Notes: a model not told the origin generated them from the sequence alone. A stretch of 64,000 nt of DNA from Treponema sp. UBA1747 (GCA_002315375.1 DCHR01000008.1:41026-105025), one strand, 5' to 3'. Positions 52,447 to 61,166 are shown, counted from the first letter of the stretch. Numbers and translations are program-made.

Positions 52447-53262
52447 TTACCAGTGGCCTGAAGCTCCGCCGCCGCCGGAAAAACCACCGCCGCCGCTGAA
52501 GCCGCCACTGGATCCGCCACCAAAACTTCCGCCGAAGCCTGATGAATGAACTGTAACATTAGGCCTCGGAACATAAGGCTTGCGCTTTGGCTTTCGCCCG
52601 TGGCGTCCCGTAATATTCCAGAGAAAGATTTCCCAAAGTCCGTAACGTCTGAGAATGCTTGAAAAAACAATTAAGAACCAGACCAGGATAAAAACCATTG
52701 CCAGAAGATAACCTTCAAGGTCGTCTTCACTTGTTGACGAAATATCGTTAAGCAGGTTTTCTGTGTCTGCATCACCGCAAACTACTCCGCCTACTGCTTT
52801 TACACCGGCCAGAATTCCAGCCCCGTAATCTCCTTCCTTAAATTCAGGAATAATCATGTTACGGATAATTACGCCGCTTTTCAGATCGGTAAGAGTGCCT
52901 TCCAGACCGTAGCCAACCTCCAGTCTTACGCCTCTTTCGTCGTAGGCAACCAGAAGCAGAACTCCGTTGTCTTTCCCCTTCTGACCCAGGGTCCATTTAT
53001 TGAATACATCATTGGCATAATCTTCAAGGCTTTCACCCTGAAGACTTTTTACAGTAAGGACAGCCACCTGAACTCCGCTCTGCTTTTCTACAGAAGCCAG
53101 GTAGTCTTCCGCTTCCTGTCTTTCCTTTGCAGACATAAGTTTTGCATTGTCATTTACCCGCCCGTTCAGTGCAGGAACTGACAATGCCGACAGCTGTACC
53201 AGCATTCCACAAAGTACCAGAACCCCAAGAAACAGTTTCTTATTCAAATATTTCCCTCTCAT
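52447..53262 (-). CDS. TPM domain (YgcG-type) membrane protein
   Basis: This 271-residue protein has an N-terminal signal or anchor (about residues 8-28) and a TPM domain (about 30-165): LNGRVNDNAKLMSAKERQEAEDYL, VAVLTVKSLQGESLEDYANDVFNKW, GVLLLVAYDERGVRLEVGYGLEG and GAGILAGVKAV. A second membrane helix follows (about 178-200). The Gly/Ser-rich tail ending GGGGASGHW is typical of YgcG proteins. The family sits at the envelope; its role is not established and is often linked to membrane-protein repair. Its start codon lies just after the stop of a second TPM gene, whose end supplies the GGAG ribosome-binding site. Confidence 0.87.
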   Translation of the reverse strand: MRGKYLNKKLFLGVLVLCGMLVQLSALSVPALNGRVNDNAKLMSAKERQEAEDYLASVEKQSGVQVAVLTVKSLQGESLEDYANDVFNKWTLGQKGKDNGVLLLVAYDERGVRLEVGYGLEGTLTDLKSGVIIRNMIIPEFKEGDYGAGILAGVKAVGGVVCGDADTENLLNDISSTSEDDLEGYLLAMVFILVWFLIVFSSILRRYGLWEIFLWNITGRHGRKPKRKPYVPRPNVTVHSSGFGGSFGGGSSGGFSGGGGFSGGGGASGHW

Positions 53263-53958
53263 CTAGTTCTCCACAATTACAAGACCATCTGTCAGTTCGT
53301 TAGGATTTTCTTCATGATTCGGAAAGTTCTCTGCAAGAAGAGCACCGCATCTTTCTACAGCATCTGTAAAGGCTTTTACGGTGTCCCCTTTCTTCAGATT
53401 TTCACAAAGTTCATCTGCAATTAGATTCCACAAATCCTGACTGATTTTTTCGTTGATTCCGGAATCTGCAATAATGCGAACTTCCCGTTCCATATAAGAA
53501 ACGTATACAAGAATTCCCGAATGTTCTGCAGTTTTGTAAACTCCGCTTTCGGCAAAATACTGTATTGCACGGGCAGAAACAGTTTCCTTTCTTTCTGAGC
53601 CTGGAATAATCAGACGATCCAGAGCAGGAATATTGCAAAGGTAAAAGCCCAGTGCAACCATTGTAAAGGCAACAGCTACAAAAACACAGGGAACAATCCA
53701 TTCAGGTACTGCTTCCCAGTAGAAACGTCTGAAAATAGAAGTGATTCCTGCACTGAAGGGAATCATTACTGCAAGAACTACTGCAGCAAGTCCGTTTGAC
53801 CAGAGAAGTTCCCAGAAGGAATATTTTCCGCTTTCTGCAGCAACAGCCAGAGCAATTTCGCCGGTTGTCTTTGCTTCTGCAGCGGCTACTGCCGATTTGA
53901 TTGCATCAAAATCAGCATCTGAAAGGTTCAGCTTTTTTATTAGTGATTTTACTGTCAT
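53263..53958 (-). CDS. Second TPM domain membrane protein
   Basis: This 231-residue protein starts with a short helical stretch (LIKKLNLSDADFDAIKSAVAAAEAKTTGEIALAV) and two membrane helices (about residues 48-70 and 85-110). A divergent TPM domain follows: RAIQYFAESGVYKTAEHSGILVYVSYMEREVRIIADSGI and the ISQDLWNLIADEL run. It differs from the YgcG-type neighbour by lacking the Gly/Ser-rich tail. The two TPM genes are adjacent, and both lie downstream of lemA, an arrangement common in many bacteria. It has a GGAG site before the ATG. Confidence 0.82.
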   Translation of the reverse strand: MTVKSLIKKLNLSDADFDAIKSAVAAAEAKTTGEIALAVAAESGKYSFWELLWSNGLAAVVLAVMIPFSAGITSIFRRFYWEAVPEWIVPCVFVAVAFTMVALGFYLCNIPALDRLIIPGSERKETVSARAIQYFAESGVYKTAEHSGILVYVSYMEREVRIIADSGINEKISQDLWNLIADELCENLKKGDTVKAFTDAVERCGALLAENFPNHEENPNELTDGLVIVEN

Positions 53959-53969
53959 ATTTCTCCAAA

Positions 53970-54047
53970 GGGGCGTTGCGGGGTGTCCCCGCTGGGGTGG
54001 GTGTGCCGAAACGCCTGCGTTGAGGCCAGGGAGGGGGCTCCCTCCCT
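53970..54047. repeat. GC-rich hairpin cluster between the TPM gene and lemA
   Basis: This stretch is far richer in GC than its surroundings. It holds a perfect hairpin GCGGGG-TGT-CCCCGC (53978-53992) and a second, GGGAGG / CCTCCC, near 54030-54046. An outer pair GGCGTT / AACGCC brackets the first. It contains TGTGCCGAAAC, related to CGTGCCGAAAC near 61206. This is probably a REP-like mobile repeat. Confidence 0.6.
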
Positions 54048-54052
54048 AATCC

Positions 54053-54670
54053 CTAAAACTCTACTTTAGGTGCATTCTGAGCTTCACTGCCTGCAGCAAA
54101 GTAGGCTTTTTTGTCAAAACCGCTCATATTTGCAATGATATTGTTAGGAAATTTTCTGATGTACTTATTATAACCCTGCACTGATTCGTTGAACTTTCTT
54201 CTTTCCTGTGCAATACGGTTTTCTGTGCCTTCCAGCTGTGTCTGAAGATCACGGAAATTTTCATTTGCTTTCAGATCTGGGTAAGCTTCTGTAATTGCCA
54301 TAAGTCTCTGGAGACTTGCTCCCAGGGAATCCTGTACCTGCTGGAAACGTGCAAATGCTTCAGGATCCTGAAGAACTTCATCACTTACATTGATTACTCC
54401 GCCAGCCTTTGAACGGGCTTCTGTAACCTGTGTGAAAACATCTGATTCATGAGAAGCATAACCTTTTACTGTATTTACCAGATTTGGAATAAGGTCATAG
54501 CGGCGCTGATACTGGTTCTGTACCTGTGACCATGATGAAGAAACGCTTTCATCCAGTGAAACCATATTGTTGTAAGTACCTGTGTATTTCTTTACACAGA
54601 GAAGTGCCACTACTGCAATAACGATAAGTACGATTGCCCATGTCGGAAGTTTTTTCTTTGATTCTGCCAT
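54053..54670 (-). CDS. LemA family protein
   Basis: This 205-residue protein has an N-terminal membrane segment (about residues 9-25) and the LemA helical domain: YNNMVSLDESVSSSWSQVQNQYQRRYDLIPNLVNTVKGYASHE, then QLEGTENRIAQERRKFNESVQGYNKYIRKFP. The C-terminal residues KAYFAAGSEAQNAPKVEF match the family end. LemA proteins face the periplasm and are often paired with TPM proteins, as here. Their mechanism is unknown. The ATG has an AAAGGAAA site. Confidence 0.93.
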   Translation of the reverse strand: MAESKKKLPTWAIVLIVIAVVALLCVKKYTGTYNNMVSLDESVSSSWSQVQNQYQRRYDLIPNLVNTVKGYASHESDVFTQVTEARSKAGGVINVSDEVLQDPEAFARFQQVQDSLGASLQRLMAITEAYPDLKANENFRDLQTQLEGTENRIAQERRKFNESVQGYNKYIRKFPNNIIANMSGFDKKAYFAAGSEAQNAPKVEF

Positions 54671-54810
54671 TTCTTTTCCTTTCGGTTCCCTTAACTCTCT
54701 GGAACCAGTTTTTAGTTTTACAAAAGGTTTGTATATAAATTCTAAAACCTTTCGTTAAAAGTAATATTAAAACTCTCCAGTTTCAAGTTTAAAATGACGG
54801 TTTTTTTTGG

Positions 54811-54822
54811 TATAATGATTAT
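54811..54822 (+). promoter_or_regulatory. Candidate leaderless promoter of dnaX
   Basis: A consensus TATAAT (54811-54816) is followed by exactly 6 nt and then the dnaX ATG. There is no Shine-Dalgarno sequence, so transcription would start at or next to the ATG. Confidence 0.65.
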
Positions 54823-56895
54823 ATGTCTTATGAAGTAACAGCTACACGGCGACGACCTCAACAGTTCGATAATCTTGTCGGACAGGAATTCGTTGCTGAA
54901 ACACTCAAAAATACCATTAAATCAGGTAAAATCGCCCACGCTTACCTTTTCACAGGTCCACGTGGATGTGGTAAAACATCAACTGCCCGTATTCTGGCCA
55001 AAGCTTTGAACTGTCAGAGCGGAACTGGTCCTACTGAACATCCGTGTGGTCAGTGTCCTGCATGTCAGGAAATTGCAAAAGGTGCCAGCCTTGATGTTAT
55101 TGAAATTGACGGTGCATCAAATACTTCAGTTGAAAACATCCGCCGCATCAAAGATGAAATCATGTTCCCGCCAAGCAACTGCCGCTACAAGATTTACATC
55201 ATCGATGAAGTCCACATGCTTACTACTTCGGCCTTTAACGCACTTCTTAAGACAATCGAAGAACCTCCTGAGTATGTAATCTTCATTTTTGCTACTACGG
55301 AACTACAGAAAGTTCCGGCTACTATCAAAAGCCGCTGCCAGCAGTTCAATTTCCGCCTGGTACCAGTTGAAAAGGTAAAACAGTGTCTTGCTGAAGCCTG
55401 TGCTGAAATGAACATCACTTATGATGATGAAGCACTTTTCTGGATTGCACGTGAATCAACCGGTTCTATGCGCGATGCCTATACACTTTTTGACCAGGTT
55501 GTGGCCTTCAGTGACGGACACATCACATATGACAAAATCCGCGACAAGCTGGGACTGGTTGGAATTGACCGCCTGAATACTATTTTTGAACTCTGTGCTG
55601 ATTCCAAAACTGACGAAGTTCTCAATGCTCTGGACGGTTTCCTTCAGGCCGGAGTTTCAATTGAACAGCTGATTTCTACCTGTGCCGACTACCTTCGCAG
55701 CCTTCTTCTCATCAAAAACGGAATTACCCGCGAAGCCCTTCTTGGAAATAATGTTGAACGCTACAGCAAAAAGGTTCTGGGTGCCTGGAATACAATCCAG
55801 ACAGAAAGAGCTCTTTCACTTTATCTGACACTTTACCGTGATATCCGTTATTCTCTGAGTCCGCGCTACGAAATGGAACTGCTTTTCAGCCGCATGTGCT
55901 GGATTAAAGACTATGTTTCACCTGCAGAAGTAAAAAAGGCTATCGATCAAGCTCAGGCTCTACTTTCAGGAGCCCCTGTTTCAAATACACCTGTTTCGGG
56001 AACTCCCGTATCAGCCGCCGTTTCTGCGGCAGCAGCGGTCAAAGCCCCTGTACAGCCACAGGCTCCTGTTCAGCCTGCAGTAAACCCTGCAGCCGGCATG
56101 AGCTTCAGTTCCATGCAGAATATTCCGGCTGAACCTGCACCTGCAGCAACACCGGTTCCGCCTGCATCGCAGCCTGTTTCAAACGGACCACTTGAAAGTC
56201 AGATTTACACATCTCAGCAGTCTTCAACACAGACAAACAGCAGCATACCAAACGGAATGCCCACTTTTTCAGCACTTTCAAATGTCCCGGACACACCGGA
56301 CACCTCCGGCGGAATGAACGAATCTGACGTTTCTTCAGATAACGGTCCTGAGGTACCGGCTGAAAACCCTTTTAATTATGGCGGAGAGCTGCCGCCTGAA
56401 CAATCAGCTTCACCGGCAGAACCAGTAACAGATTCACAGGACTCATTTGAAGGCACTTATGCCCCGGAAGGCAGTTTTGCGCCCGACAACATGATGCCTC
56501 CTGAGGATTTTGATTCTGCAGAACCTGAACAGGCTCCTGTCCAGACAAATGATTTCTTTACTACTCCTGACGGACGACAGATGTCCATTGCACAATTGAG
56601 AGGAACTGCAACTGCAAACCTTTCCGTAAATGACGGGCTTGCTGCAATTGCACTCCAGGGAACAGGACTCTGGCAAATCGAAGGAAACAGAATCAAAACT
56701 ACCGTAAAAAGTGATTTTGAAAAACTTTCCTTCCAGAAGCAGTCTGCCGTAATTACAAATGCAGTTTCTGCTGCAATCGGGCAGCCTGTTTATTTTGACA
56801 TTTCGGTTGAACAGAAAAAAGCTCCTGTCCAGCAGGTAATAACAGTTCCCGAAAAAGTCCAGCTTGTAATCGATATTTTCAAAGGAAGATTATAA
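54823..56895 (+). CDS. dnaX: DNA polymerase III subunit gamma/tau
   Basis: DnaX loads the sliding clamp and organises the replisome. The 690-residue protein has Walker A GPRGCGKTST (G45-T54), a four-Cys zinc module (LNCQSG, HPCGQCPACQE), Walker B IIDEVHML, sensor-1 FATTELQKVP and the SRC motif IKSRCQQF. After the oligomerisation domain (to about residue 375) comes a Pro/Ala/Ser-rich linker of about 200 residues with short VSGTPVSA-type repeats. A C-terminal domain (about 580-690) may contact the polymerase. No ribosome-binding site precedes the ATG; a TATAAT lies 6 nt before it. Confidence 0.95.
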   Translation: MSYEVTATRRRPQQFDNLVGQEFVAETLKNTIKSGKIAHAYLFTGPRGCGKTSTARILAKALNCQSGTGPTEHPCGQCPACQEIAKGASLDVIEIDGASNTSVENIRRIKDEIMFPPSNCRYKIYIIDEVHMLTTSAFNALLKTIEEPPEYVIFIFATTELQKVPATIKSRCQQFNFRLVPVEKVKQCLAEACAEMNITYDDEALFWIARESTGSMRDAYTLFDQVVAFSDGHITYDKIRDKLGLVGIDRLNTIFELCADSKTDEVLNALDGFLQAGVSIEQLISTCADYLRSLLLIKNGITREALLGNNVERYSKKVLGAWNTIQTERALSLYLTLYRDIRYSLSPRYEMELLFSRMCWIKDYVSPAEVKKAIDQAQALLSGAPVSNTPVSGTPVSAAVSAAAAVKAPVQPQAPVQPAVNPAAGMSFSSMQNIPAEPAPAATPVPPASQPVSNGPLESQIYTSQQSSTQTNSSIPNGMPTFSALSNVPDTPDTSGGMNESDVSSDNGPEVPAENPFNYGGELPPEQSASPAEPVTDSQDSFEGTYAPEGSFAPDNMMPPEDFDSAEPEQAPVQTNDFFTTPDGRQMSIAQLRGTATANLSVNDGLAAIALQGTGLWQIEGNRIKTTVKSDFEKLSFQKQSAVITNAVSAAIGQPVYFDISVEQKKAPVQQVITVPEKVQLVIDIFKGRL

Positions 56896-56918
56896 ATCCT
56901 CCCATATCCATAAAAATC

Positions 56919-56953
56919 AAATCCCGCAGGAATCTCCCGCGGGATTTTTTTAT
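56919..56953 (+). terminator. Rho-independent terminator of dnaX
   Basis: The stem AAATCCCGC / GCGGGATTT with an 11-nt loop is followed by a run of T residues. Confidence 0.9.
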
Positions 56954-57042
56954 TTTTTCCCCTTCTCTTTTTCCATTTTTAACAGAAAATGCCAATCCTT
57001 ATGTAAGGATTTTTCCCAACCCAATGATATGGAGTAACAAAA

Positions 57043-58617
57043 ATGGAAATTTATTCATTTTCGCCTTTCGGATATGAAGGCGCACTTGTAAGTGTTGAAG
57101 TCGATTTACGGCGCGGAATTCCCGCAGTAGATGTGGTCGGTCTTGCAGACGGAGCAGTAAAAGAAGCCCGGGAACGAATGCAGGCAGCCATCAGAAATTC
57201 AGGTTTTGAATTTCCTCCCGAAAGAGTACTAATCAGTCTTTCCCCTGCAGACATGAAAAAAGAAGGTGCCGGGTTCGATCTGCCCATTGCTCTGGCTGTT
57301 CTGGCCGCCAGCGATTCAATCGAAGAAACTCCCAAGGTTCCGGGTTTCATCAACGGTTCAGTACTGATTATGGGAGAACTGGAACTGTCAGGCAAAGTGC
57401 GGAGCGTAAAAGGAATACATGCTGCCTGTTCAACTGCCGGCGCCTGTGGCATAACCCGGTGTATTGTTCCCAAAGCAAATGCCGATGAAGCCCGCGAAGT
57501 TTCAGGAATGTTTGTCTACGGTGCTGACAATCTGGCCGATGCCTTTGAAGCCTTACAAAACTCTGCCTATTTTACAAGCGGCTCCTCCGATACAAACCAG
57601 AGCGGCATACCACAAAATGCTGATTATATAGAAGGAATTCACTTTCTGCCTGTTATTGAAGGATTTGAATACAGTGAAATCCGGGGACAGAAAGAACTGC
57701 TCCGCGCATTACAGATTGCAGCAGCGGGAGGGCACAATCTGCTTGCTGTAGGGGCCCCGGGCTGCGGGAAAACTATGGCCATCCAGAAGCTTCCGGCGCT
57801 TCTTCCCCTTCTCACAAAAGATGAAGCCCAAAGCACCACCCGCATCTGGAGTCTTGCAGGACTCCTTGCACCTTCTGAATCCTTAGTCCGGACTCCACCC
57901 TTCAGAATGCCCCACCAGACCGCAAGCATTGAAGGAATCTGCGGAGGCGGCACTCAATGCCGGCCGGGTGAAATCAGTCTGGCCCATAACGGAGTTCTTT
58001 TTCTGGATGAAGCCGCCGAATTCCGGTCTTCGGTTTTACAAATGCTCCGTGTTCCTTTGGAAAGCGGTCGCATTACCTTAAGCAGAGCAGGAAGATCAAC
58101 AGTTTATCCGGCTGATTTTCAGCTTATCATGGCCGCCAATCCATGCCCCTGCGGAAACTACGGAAGCAATACAAAACTATGTCTCTGTTCTGCTACTTCA
58201 ATCGACCATTACTGGAAAAAATTCTCAGCGCCTCTTCTGGACCGGATTGATTTAAGGGTAAAAATCGAAAGTGAAACCGAAAATGGACTGGATGATGAAA
58301 CTCCCGGTATTTCAACTCACGAGCTGAGAATTCCCATCGCCAGAGCCATAAAAATTCAAAGAAAACGTCAGGGGAAAAAGAATGCCGGCCTCACTCCTGA
58401 AGAAATCGGAAAATACTGCACAATAAGGGAAGAAAGCCGGCAAATTCTTGATAAAGCTGTTTCCCGTTTTGATTTTTCCCCAAGAGCGGTTGCAAGTATT
58501 CTGAAAATCGCAAGGACAATTGCTGATATGAACGGAAATGCTGAAATAACCGGAGACCATTTGCGGGAAGCAATTAATTTCAGAAAAACCTATTGTTCCC
58601 TTGGAACCTTTGAATAA
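57043..58617 (+). CDS. YifB/ComM-family magnesium-chelatase-like AAA+ ATPase
   Basis: This 524-residue protein has the ComM layout: an N-terminal Lon-substrate-like domain (ALVSVEVDLRRGIPAVDVVGLADGAVKEARERM, LPIALAVLAAS), a Walker A in the central AAA+ domain (GAPGCGKTM), Walker B NGVLFLDEAAEF, a zinc-binding CPCGNYGS...CLC insertion and a C-terminal Mg-chelatase domain (RAVASILKIARTIADMNG). ComM is a hexameric helicase that drives branch migration during DNA uptake and recombination; in species that are not naturally competent its role is unclear. A GGAG ribosome-binding site precedes the ATG. Confidence 0.93.
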   Translation: MEIYSFSPFGYEGALVSVEVDLRRGIPAVDVVGLADGAVKEARERMQAAIRNSGFEFPPERVLISLSPADMKKEGAGFDLPIALAVLAASDSIEETPKVPGFINGSVLIMGELELSGKVRSVKGIHAACSTAGACGITRCIVPKANADEAREVSGMFVYGADNLADAFEALQNSAYFTSGSSDTNQSGIPQNADYIEGIHFLPVIEGFEYSEIRGQKELLRALQIAAAGGHNLLAVGAPGCGKTMAIQKLPALLPLLTKDEAQSTTRIWSLAGLLAPSESLVRTPPFRMPHQTASIEGICGGGTQCRPGEISLAHNGVLFLDEAAEFRSSVLQMLRVPLESGRITLSRAGRSTVYPADFQLIMAANPCPCGNYGSNTKLCLCSATSIDHYWKKFSAPLLDRIDLRVKIESETENGLDDETPGISTHELRIPIARAIKIQRKRQGKKNAGLTPEEIGKYCTIREESRQILDKAVSRFDFSPRAVASILKIARTIADMNGNAEITGDHLREAINFRKTYCSLGTFE

Positions 58618-58620
58618 AAA

Positions 58621-58646
58621 AAAGCGACACAAAATTGTGTCGCTTT
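58621..58646 (-). terminator. Terminator of tRNA-Leu
   Basis: A perfect 12-bp stem AAAGCGACACAA / TTGTGTCGCTTT with a 2-nt nominal loop. On the minus strand it is followed by a T run, so it ends the tRNA transcript. It may also help end comM. Confidence 0.88.
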
Positions 58647-58647
58647 A

Positions 58648-58730
58648 TGCGGGCGAAGAGACTTGAACTCTTACGATATCGCTACCAAAGGATTTTGAGT
58701 CCTTCGTGTCTACCATTCCACCACGCCCGC
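58648..58730 (-). tRNA. tRNA-Leu (anticodon CAA)
   Basis: On the minus strand an 83-nt cloverleaf is seen with acceptor arms GCGGGCG and CGCCCGC, a D-arm GTGGAATGGTAGACAC, an anticodon stem AAGGA / TCCTT around the loop CTCAAAA (anticodon CAA, decoding UUG) and a T-arm AGAGTTCAAGTCTCT. A long variable arm of class II type (about TGGTAGCGATATCGTA) confirms leucine. The 3' CCA is not encoded. Confidence 0.95.
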
Positions 58731-58789
58731 GGAATTAATAGAAAAATACTAACAAAATAAGCGGGGTTTTTCAAGTGGAGCCTACTTGC

Positions 58790-58801
58790 TATAATCATTT
58801 T
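58790..58801 (+). promoter_or_regulatory. Candidate leaderless promoter of recQ
   Basis: A consensus TATAAT (58790-58795) is followed by exactly 6 nt and then a GTG in frame with recQ. The spacing is identical to that before dnaX. Confidence 0.55.
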
Positions 58802-60364
58802 GTGCGCATACAGTCTGACAAATATCTCAATGCTTCTCCGGAAAAAGTCCTGAAGGAAGCTTTCGGCTACAGTGATTTCCGTTTCAATCAGAAAGACATT
58901 ATAGACAATGTTCTTTCAGGTCACGACACTCTGGCTGTAATGCCAACTGGCGGTGGAAAATCCATCTGCTACCAGATTCCCGCCCTGATTTTCCCGGGAA
59001 TTACTATAGTCATTTCTCCCCTTATTTCGTTAATGCAGGATCAGGTTTCCTCGCTGGACAAAAAAGGAATTTCATCGGTTTTCATCAACAGCACACTGGA
59101 ATGGGAAGAATTTCTTGCAACTTCGTCCCAGATAAAGAACGGAGATGTAAAAATCGTTTACATTTCCCCTGAAGGATTATCATCGAACAAAATCAGAGAT
59201 TTGCTTTCAAACAACATGGTTTATGTAAGCTGTGTTTGTATTGATGAAGCCCACTGTATTTCTGAATGGGGCCATGACTTCCGCCCGGATTACCTGGAAA
59301 TCTTCCAGATCCGTCAGCTTTGTCCTGAAGCCGTTATGCTTGCTTTGACCGCCACTGCAACGGAAGCAGTCCGACGGGACATTGTCAGAAACCTTGGAAT
59401 GAAAAACCCAAAGATTTTCATTTCAAGTTTCAACAGACCGAATATTTTTCTTTCCGTAAAACCCAAAATTGCTGCCCTGGATTTAGTCTGCGATTGTATT
59501 GACCGGCACAAAGGCGAAAGCGGAATCATTTACTGTACTTCCCGCAAGCAGGTAGATGAATTGACCACCAGCCTGAAACATCTGAAATACTCGGTGAAAA
59601 ATTATCACGCAGGATTAAAAGACGAAACCCGCGCAAAAAACCAGGACGCTTTCATTCAGGGAAAAATCGACATAATAGTTGCTACTGTTGCCTTCGGCAT
59701 GGGAATCGACAAGCCTGATGTCCGCTTTGTAATCAACTATGACCTTCCTAAATCAATAGAAGAATATTATCAGGAAATAGGACGTGCTGGCCGAGACGGA
59801 CTTCCATCGGAAGCCTTACTTCTGTTTTCCCGTGGCGATGCCCATAAAATCCGCTACTTTTTTGAAGACCTGGCCGATAAAAGCAAGGCAGAAAATCTCC
59901 TGAATGCCATGATTAATTATGGTGCCCTGCATATGTGCCGCCGTCGTTCACTGCTGGGTTACTTTGGAGAAGTTTACGATCCAGAAAAACATCCTGAACA
60001 GACTCACTGCTGCGACATCTGTTCCCGCGGTAAAACTCCTTTATACGACGTAACAATTCCTGTCCAGAAATTCCTGTGCTGCATGATCCGGACAAATGAA
60101 CGATTCGGAACCGCATATGTTGTAGACGTACTTCTTGGAAGCCGCCAGAAAAGAATCGTAGAAAACGGTCACAACAAAATCTCAACCTGGGGAATTGGCA
60201 AAGACATAAGCAAAGAAAAATGGTTCGAGCTTGTAGACCTTATGCTTATGGCCGGCTACATAAAAAAAGAAGGCGAATACAACATCCTTAAACTAACCTC
60301 TTCCGCCCGCCAGCTACTGGCAACAAGAGAAGAAGTTTATCTTCCAATTAAATTGTACGTTTGA
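58802..60364 (+). CDS. recQ: RecQ family ATP-dependent DNA helicase
   Basis: RecQ unwinds DNA 3' to 5' in recombination and repair. From the GTG at 58802 it is 520 residues: FNQKDIIDNVLSG (motif 0), MPTGGGKSICYQ (motif I), CIDEAHCISEWGHDFRPDY (DEAH-type motif II), LTATATEAVRRDI, GIIYCTSRKQVDEL (motif IV), ATVAFGMGIDKPDVRFVIN and QEIGRAGRDGLPSEAL (motif VI). A four-Cys RecQ zinc region (CRRR...CCDIC) and a winged-helix-like C-terminus follow; no HRDC domain is present. An upstream in-frame GTG at 58775 would place the promoter inside the gene. The stop codon lies within the terminal inverted repeat of the element at 60356-60568. Confidence 0.92.
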   Translation: MRIQSDKYLNASPEKVLKEAFGYSDFRFNQKDIIDNVLSGHDTLAVMPTGGGKSICYQIPALIFPGITIVISPLISLMQDQVSSLDKKGISSVFINSTLEWEEFLATSSQIKNGDVKIVYISPEGLSSNKIRDLLSNNMVYVSCVCIDEAHCISEWGHDFRPDYLEIFQIRQLCPEAVMLALTATATEAVRRDIVRNLGMKNPKIFISSFNRPNIFLSVKPKIAALDLVCDCIDRHKGESGIIYCTSRKQVDELTTSLKHLKYSVKNYHAGLKDETRAKNQDAFIQGKIDIIVATVAFGMGIDKPDVRFVINYDLPKSIEEYYQEIGRAGRDGLPSEALLLFSRGDAHKIRYFFEDLADKSKAENLLNAMINYGALHMCRRRSLLGYFGEVYDPEKHPEQTHCCDICSRGKTPLYDVTIPVQKFLCCMIRTNERFGTAYVVDVLLGSRQKRIVENGHNKISTWGIGKDISKEKWFELVDLMLMAGYIKKEGEYNILKLTSSARQLLATREEVYLPIKLYV

Positions 60365-60568
60365 ATTAAACAATCTTTCTAATTAAAATCTTCAAAAAAT
60401 TACTCACGGTCAAAAAGCGGTCATTGTCAACGCTAGCTAGCGTCGCTGGCTGCTGACGACGGCAAAGAAACTATTCAGCCGTCGTCAGAACCCTGCCAAT
60501 GACACGCTTTCTTTCCCTCGCGTAATTTTTTGAGAATTCTTATTTAAAGTTCGTTTAATTCAAACGTA
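60356..60568. mobile_element. MITE-like inverted-repeat element flanked by TA
   Basis: A 14-bp perfect terminal inverted repeat, CGTTTGAATTAAAC (60358-60371) and GTTTAATTCAAACG (60553-60566), is flanked by TA on both sides (60356-60357 and 60567-60568), the target duplication of Tc1/mariner-IS630-type elements. Pairing extends inward, imperfectly, for about 70 nt per arm, then resumes as CTGACGACGGC / GCCGTCGTCAG. No reading frame of note lies inside, so it is non-autonomous. It lies between two convergent genes and its left end carries the recQ stop codon. Confidence 0.65.
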
Positions 60569-60572
60569 GATT

Positions 60573-61166
60573 TCAGATAATTGCGGCTATTCCTTTTGCA
60601 AGTCTTTCCACAACATCTGCAAAATGATTTCCGGGAGTCATTTCAAAAGTAACAGATTCATATAATCCGCTGGCTTTCAGAGTCCGGGCATAATTTTCTG
60701 TAATGCTTTCTACCTGGCTCATTAATGGATGCTTTGTTTTTGCTTCCCTGTCACCGAGACTCAGGTAAACTCTGCGGCATTCAGGAAAGATTTTTGAATC
60801 GGCAAATCCCGGAAACCATAAGCTCCCTGAACAACTGGCTACTCCCCTGAAAAGATCAGTTCCGGAAGCGGCCCATAAACTGAACATTCCCGCCAGCGAG
60901 TAACCTGCAATAACCAGAGAATCTTCAGACCCGACTTCAACTTCCCGGCATTTTTCCAAAACCCTATCCAGGAACAAATCAGCCTTTCCGCCAAAGACGC
61001 TTCTTTTATCTTCAAACTTCCAGGGAGACAAATCATCATTCCAGTTTTCAGTAATTACCGGAATGATTTCAAAATCCCGTTTTCCCCTTAAAGCCGCAAT
61101 GCTTTCTGAGATTTCTTCCTTCTTTCCCACCATTTCAGCCATCGTCGGCCAAATAATATACGTCAT
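60573..61166 (-). CDS. Small alpha/beta hydrolase (putative esterase)
   Basis: This 197-residue protein resembles small serine hydrolases: a nucleophile elbow GYSLAGM (Ser in AGYSLAGMF), an N-terminal strand region, SCSGSLWFPGF after it, an acidic residue in YLSLGDREAKT and a C-terminal His in TPGNHFADV. This order fits an alpha/beta hydrolase of the esterase D-like (FrsA/putative esterase) type. No signal peptide is seen. The ATG at 61166 has no ribosome-binding site; TATAAT lies 8 nt upstream (TAATAT 6 nt upstream). The gene lies between two long hairpin elements. The substrate is unknown. Confidence 0.75.
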   Translation of the reverse strand: MTYIIWPTMAEMVGKKEEISESIAALRGKRDFEIIPVITENWNDDLSPWKFEDKRSVFGGKADLFLDRVLEKCREVEVGSEDSLVIAGYSLAGMFSLWAASGTDLFRGVASCSGSLWFPGFADSKIFPECRRVYLSLGDREAKTKHPLMSQVESITENYARTLKASGLYESVTFEMTPGNHFADVVERLAKGIAAII

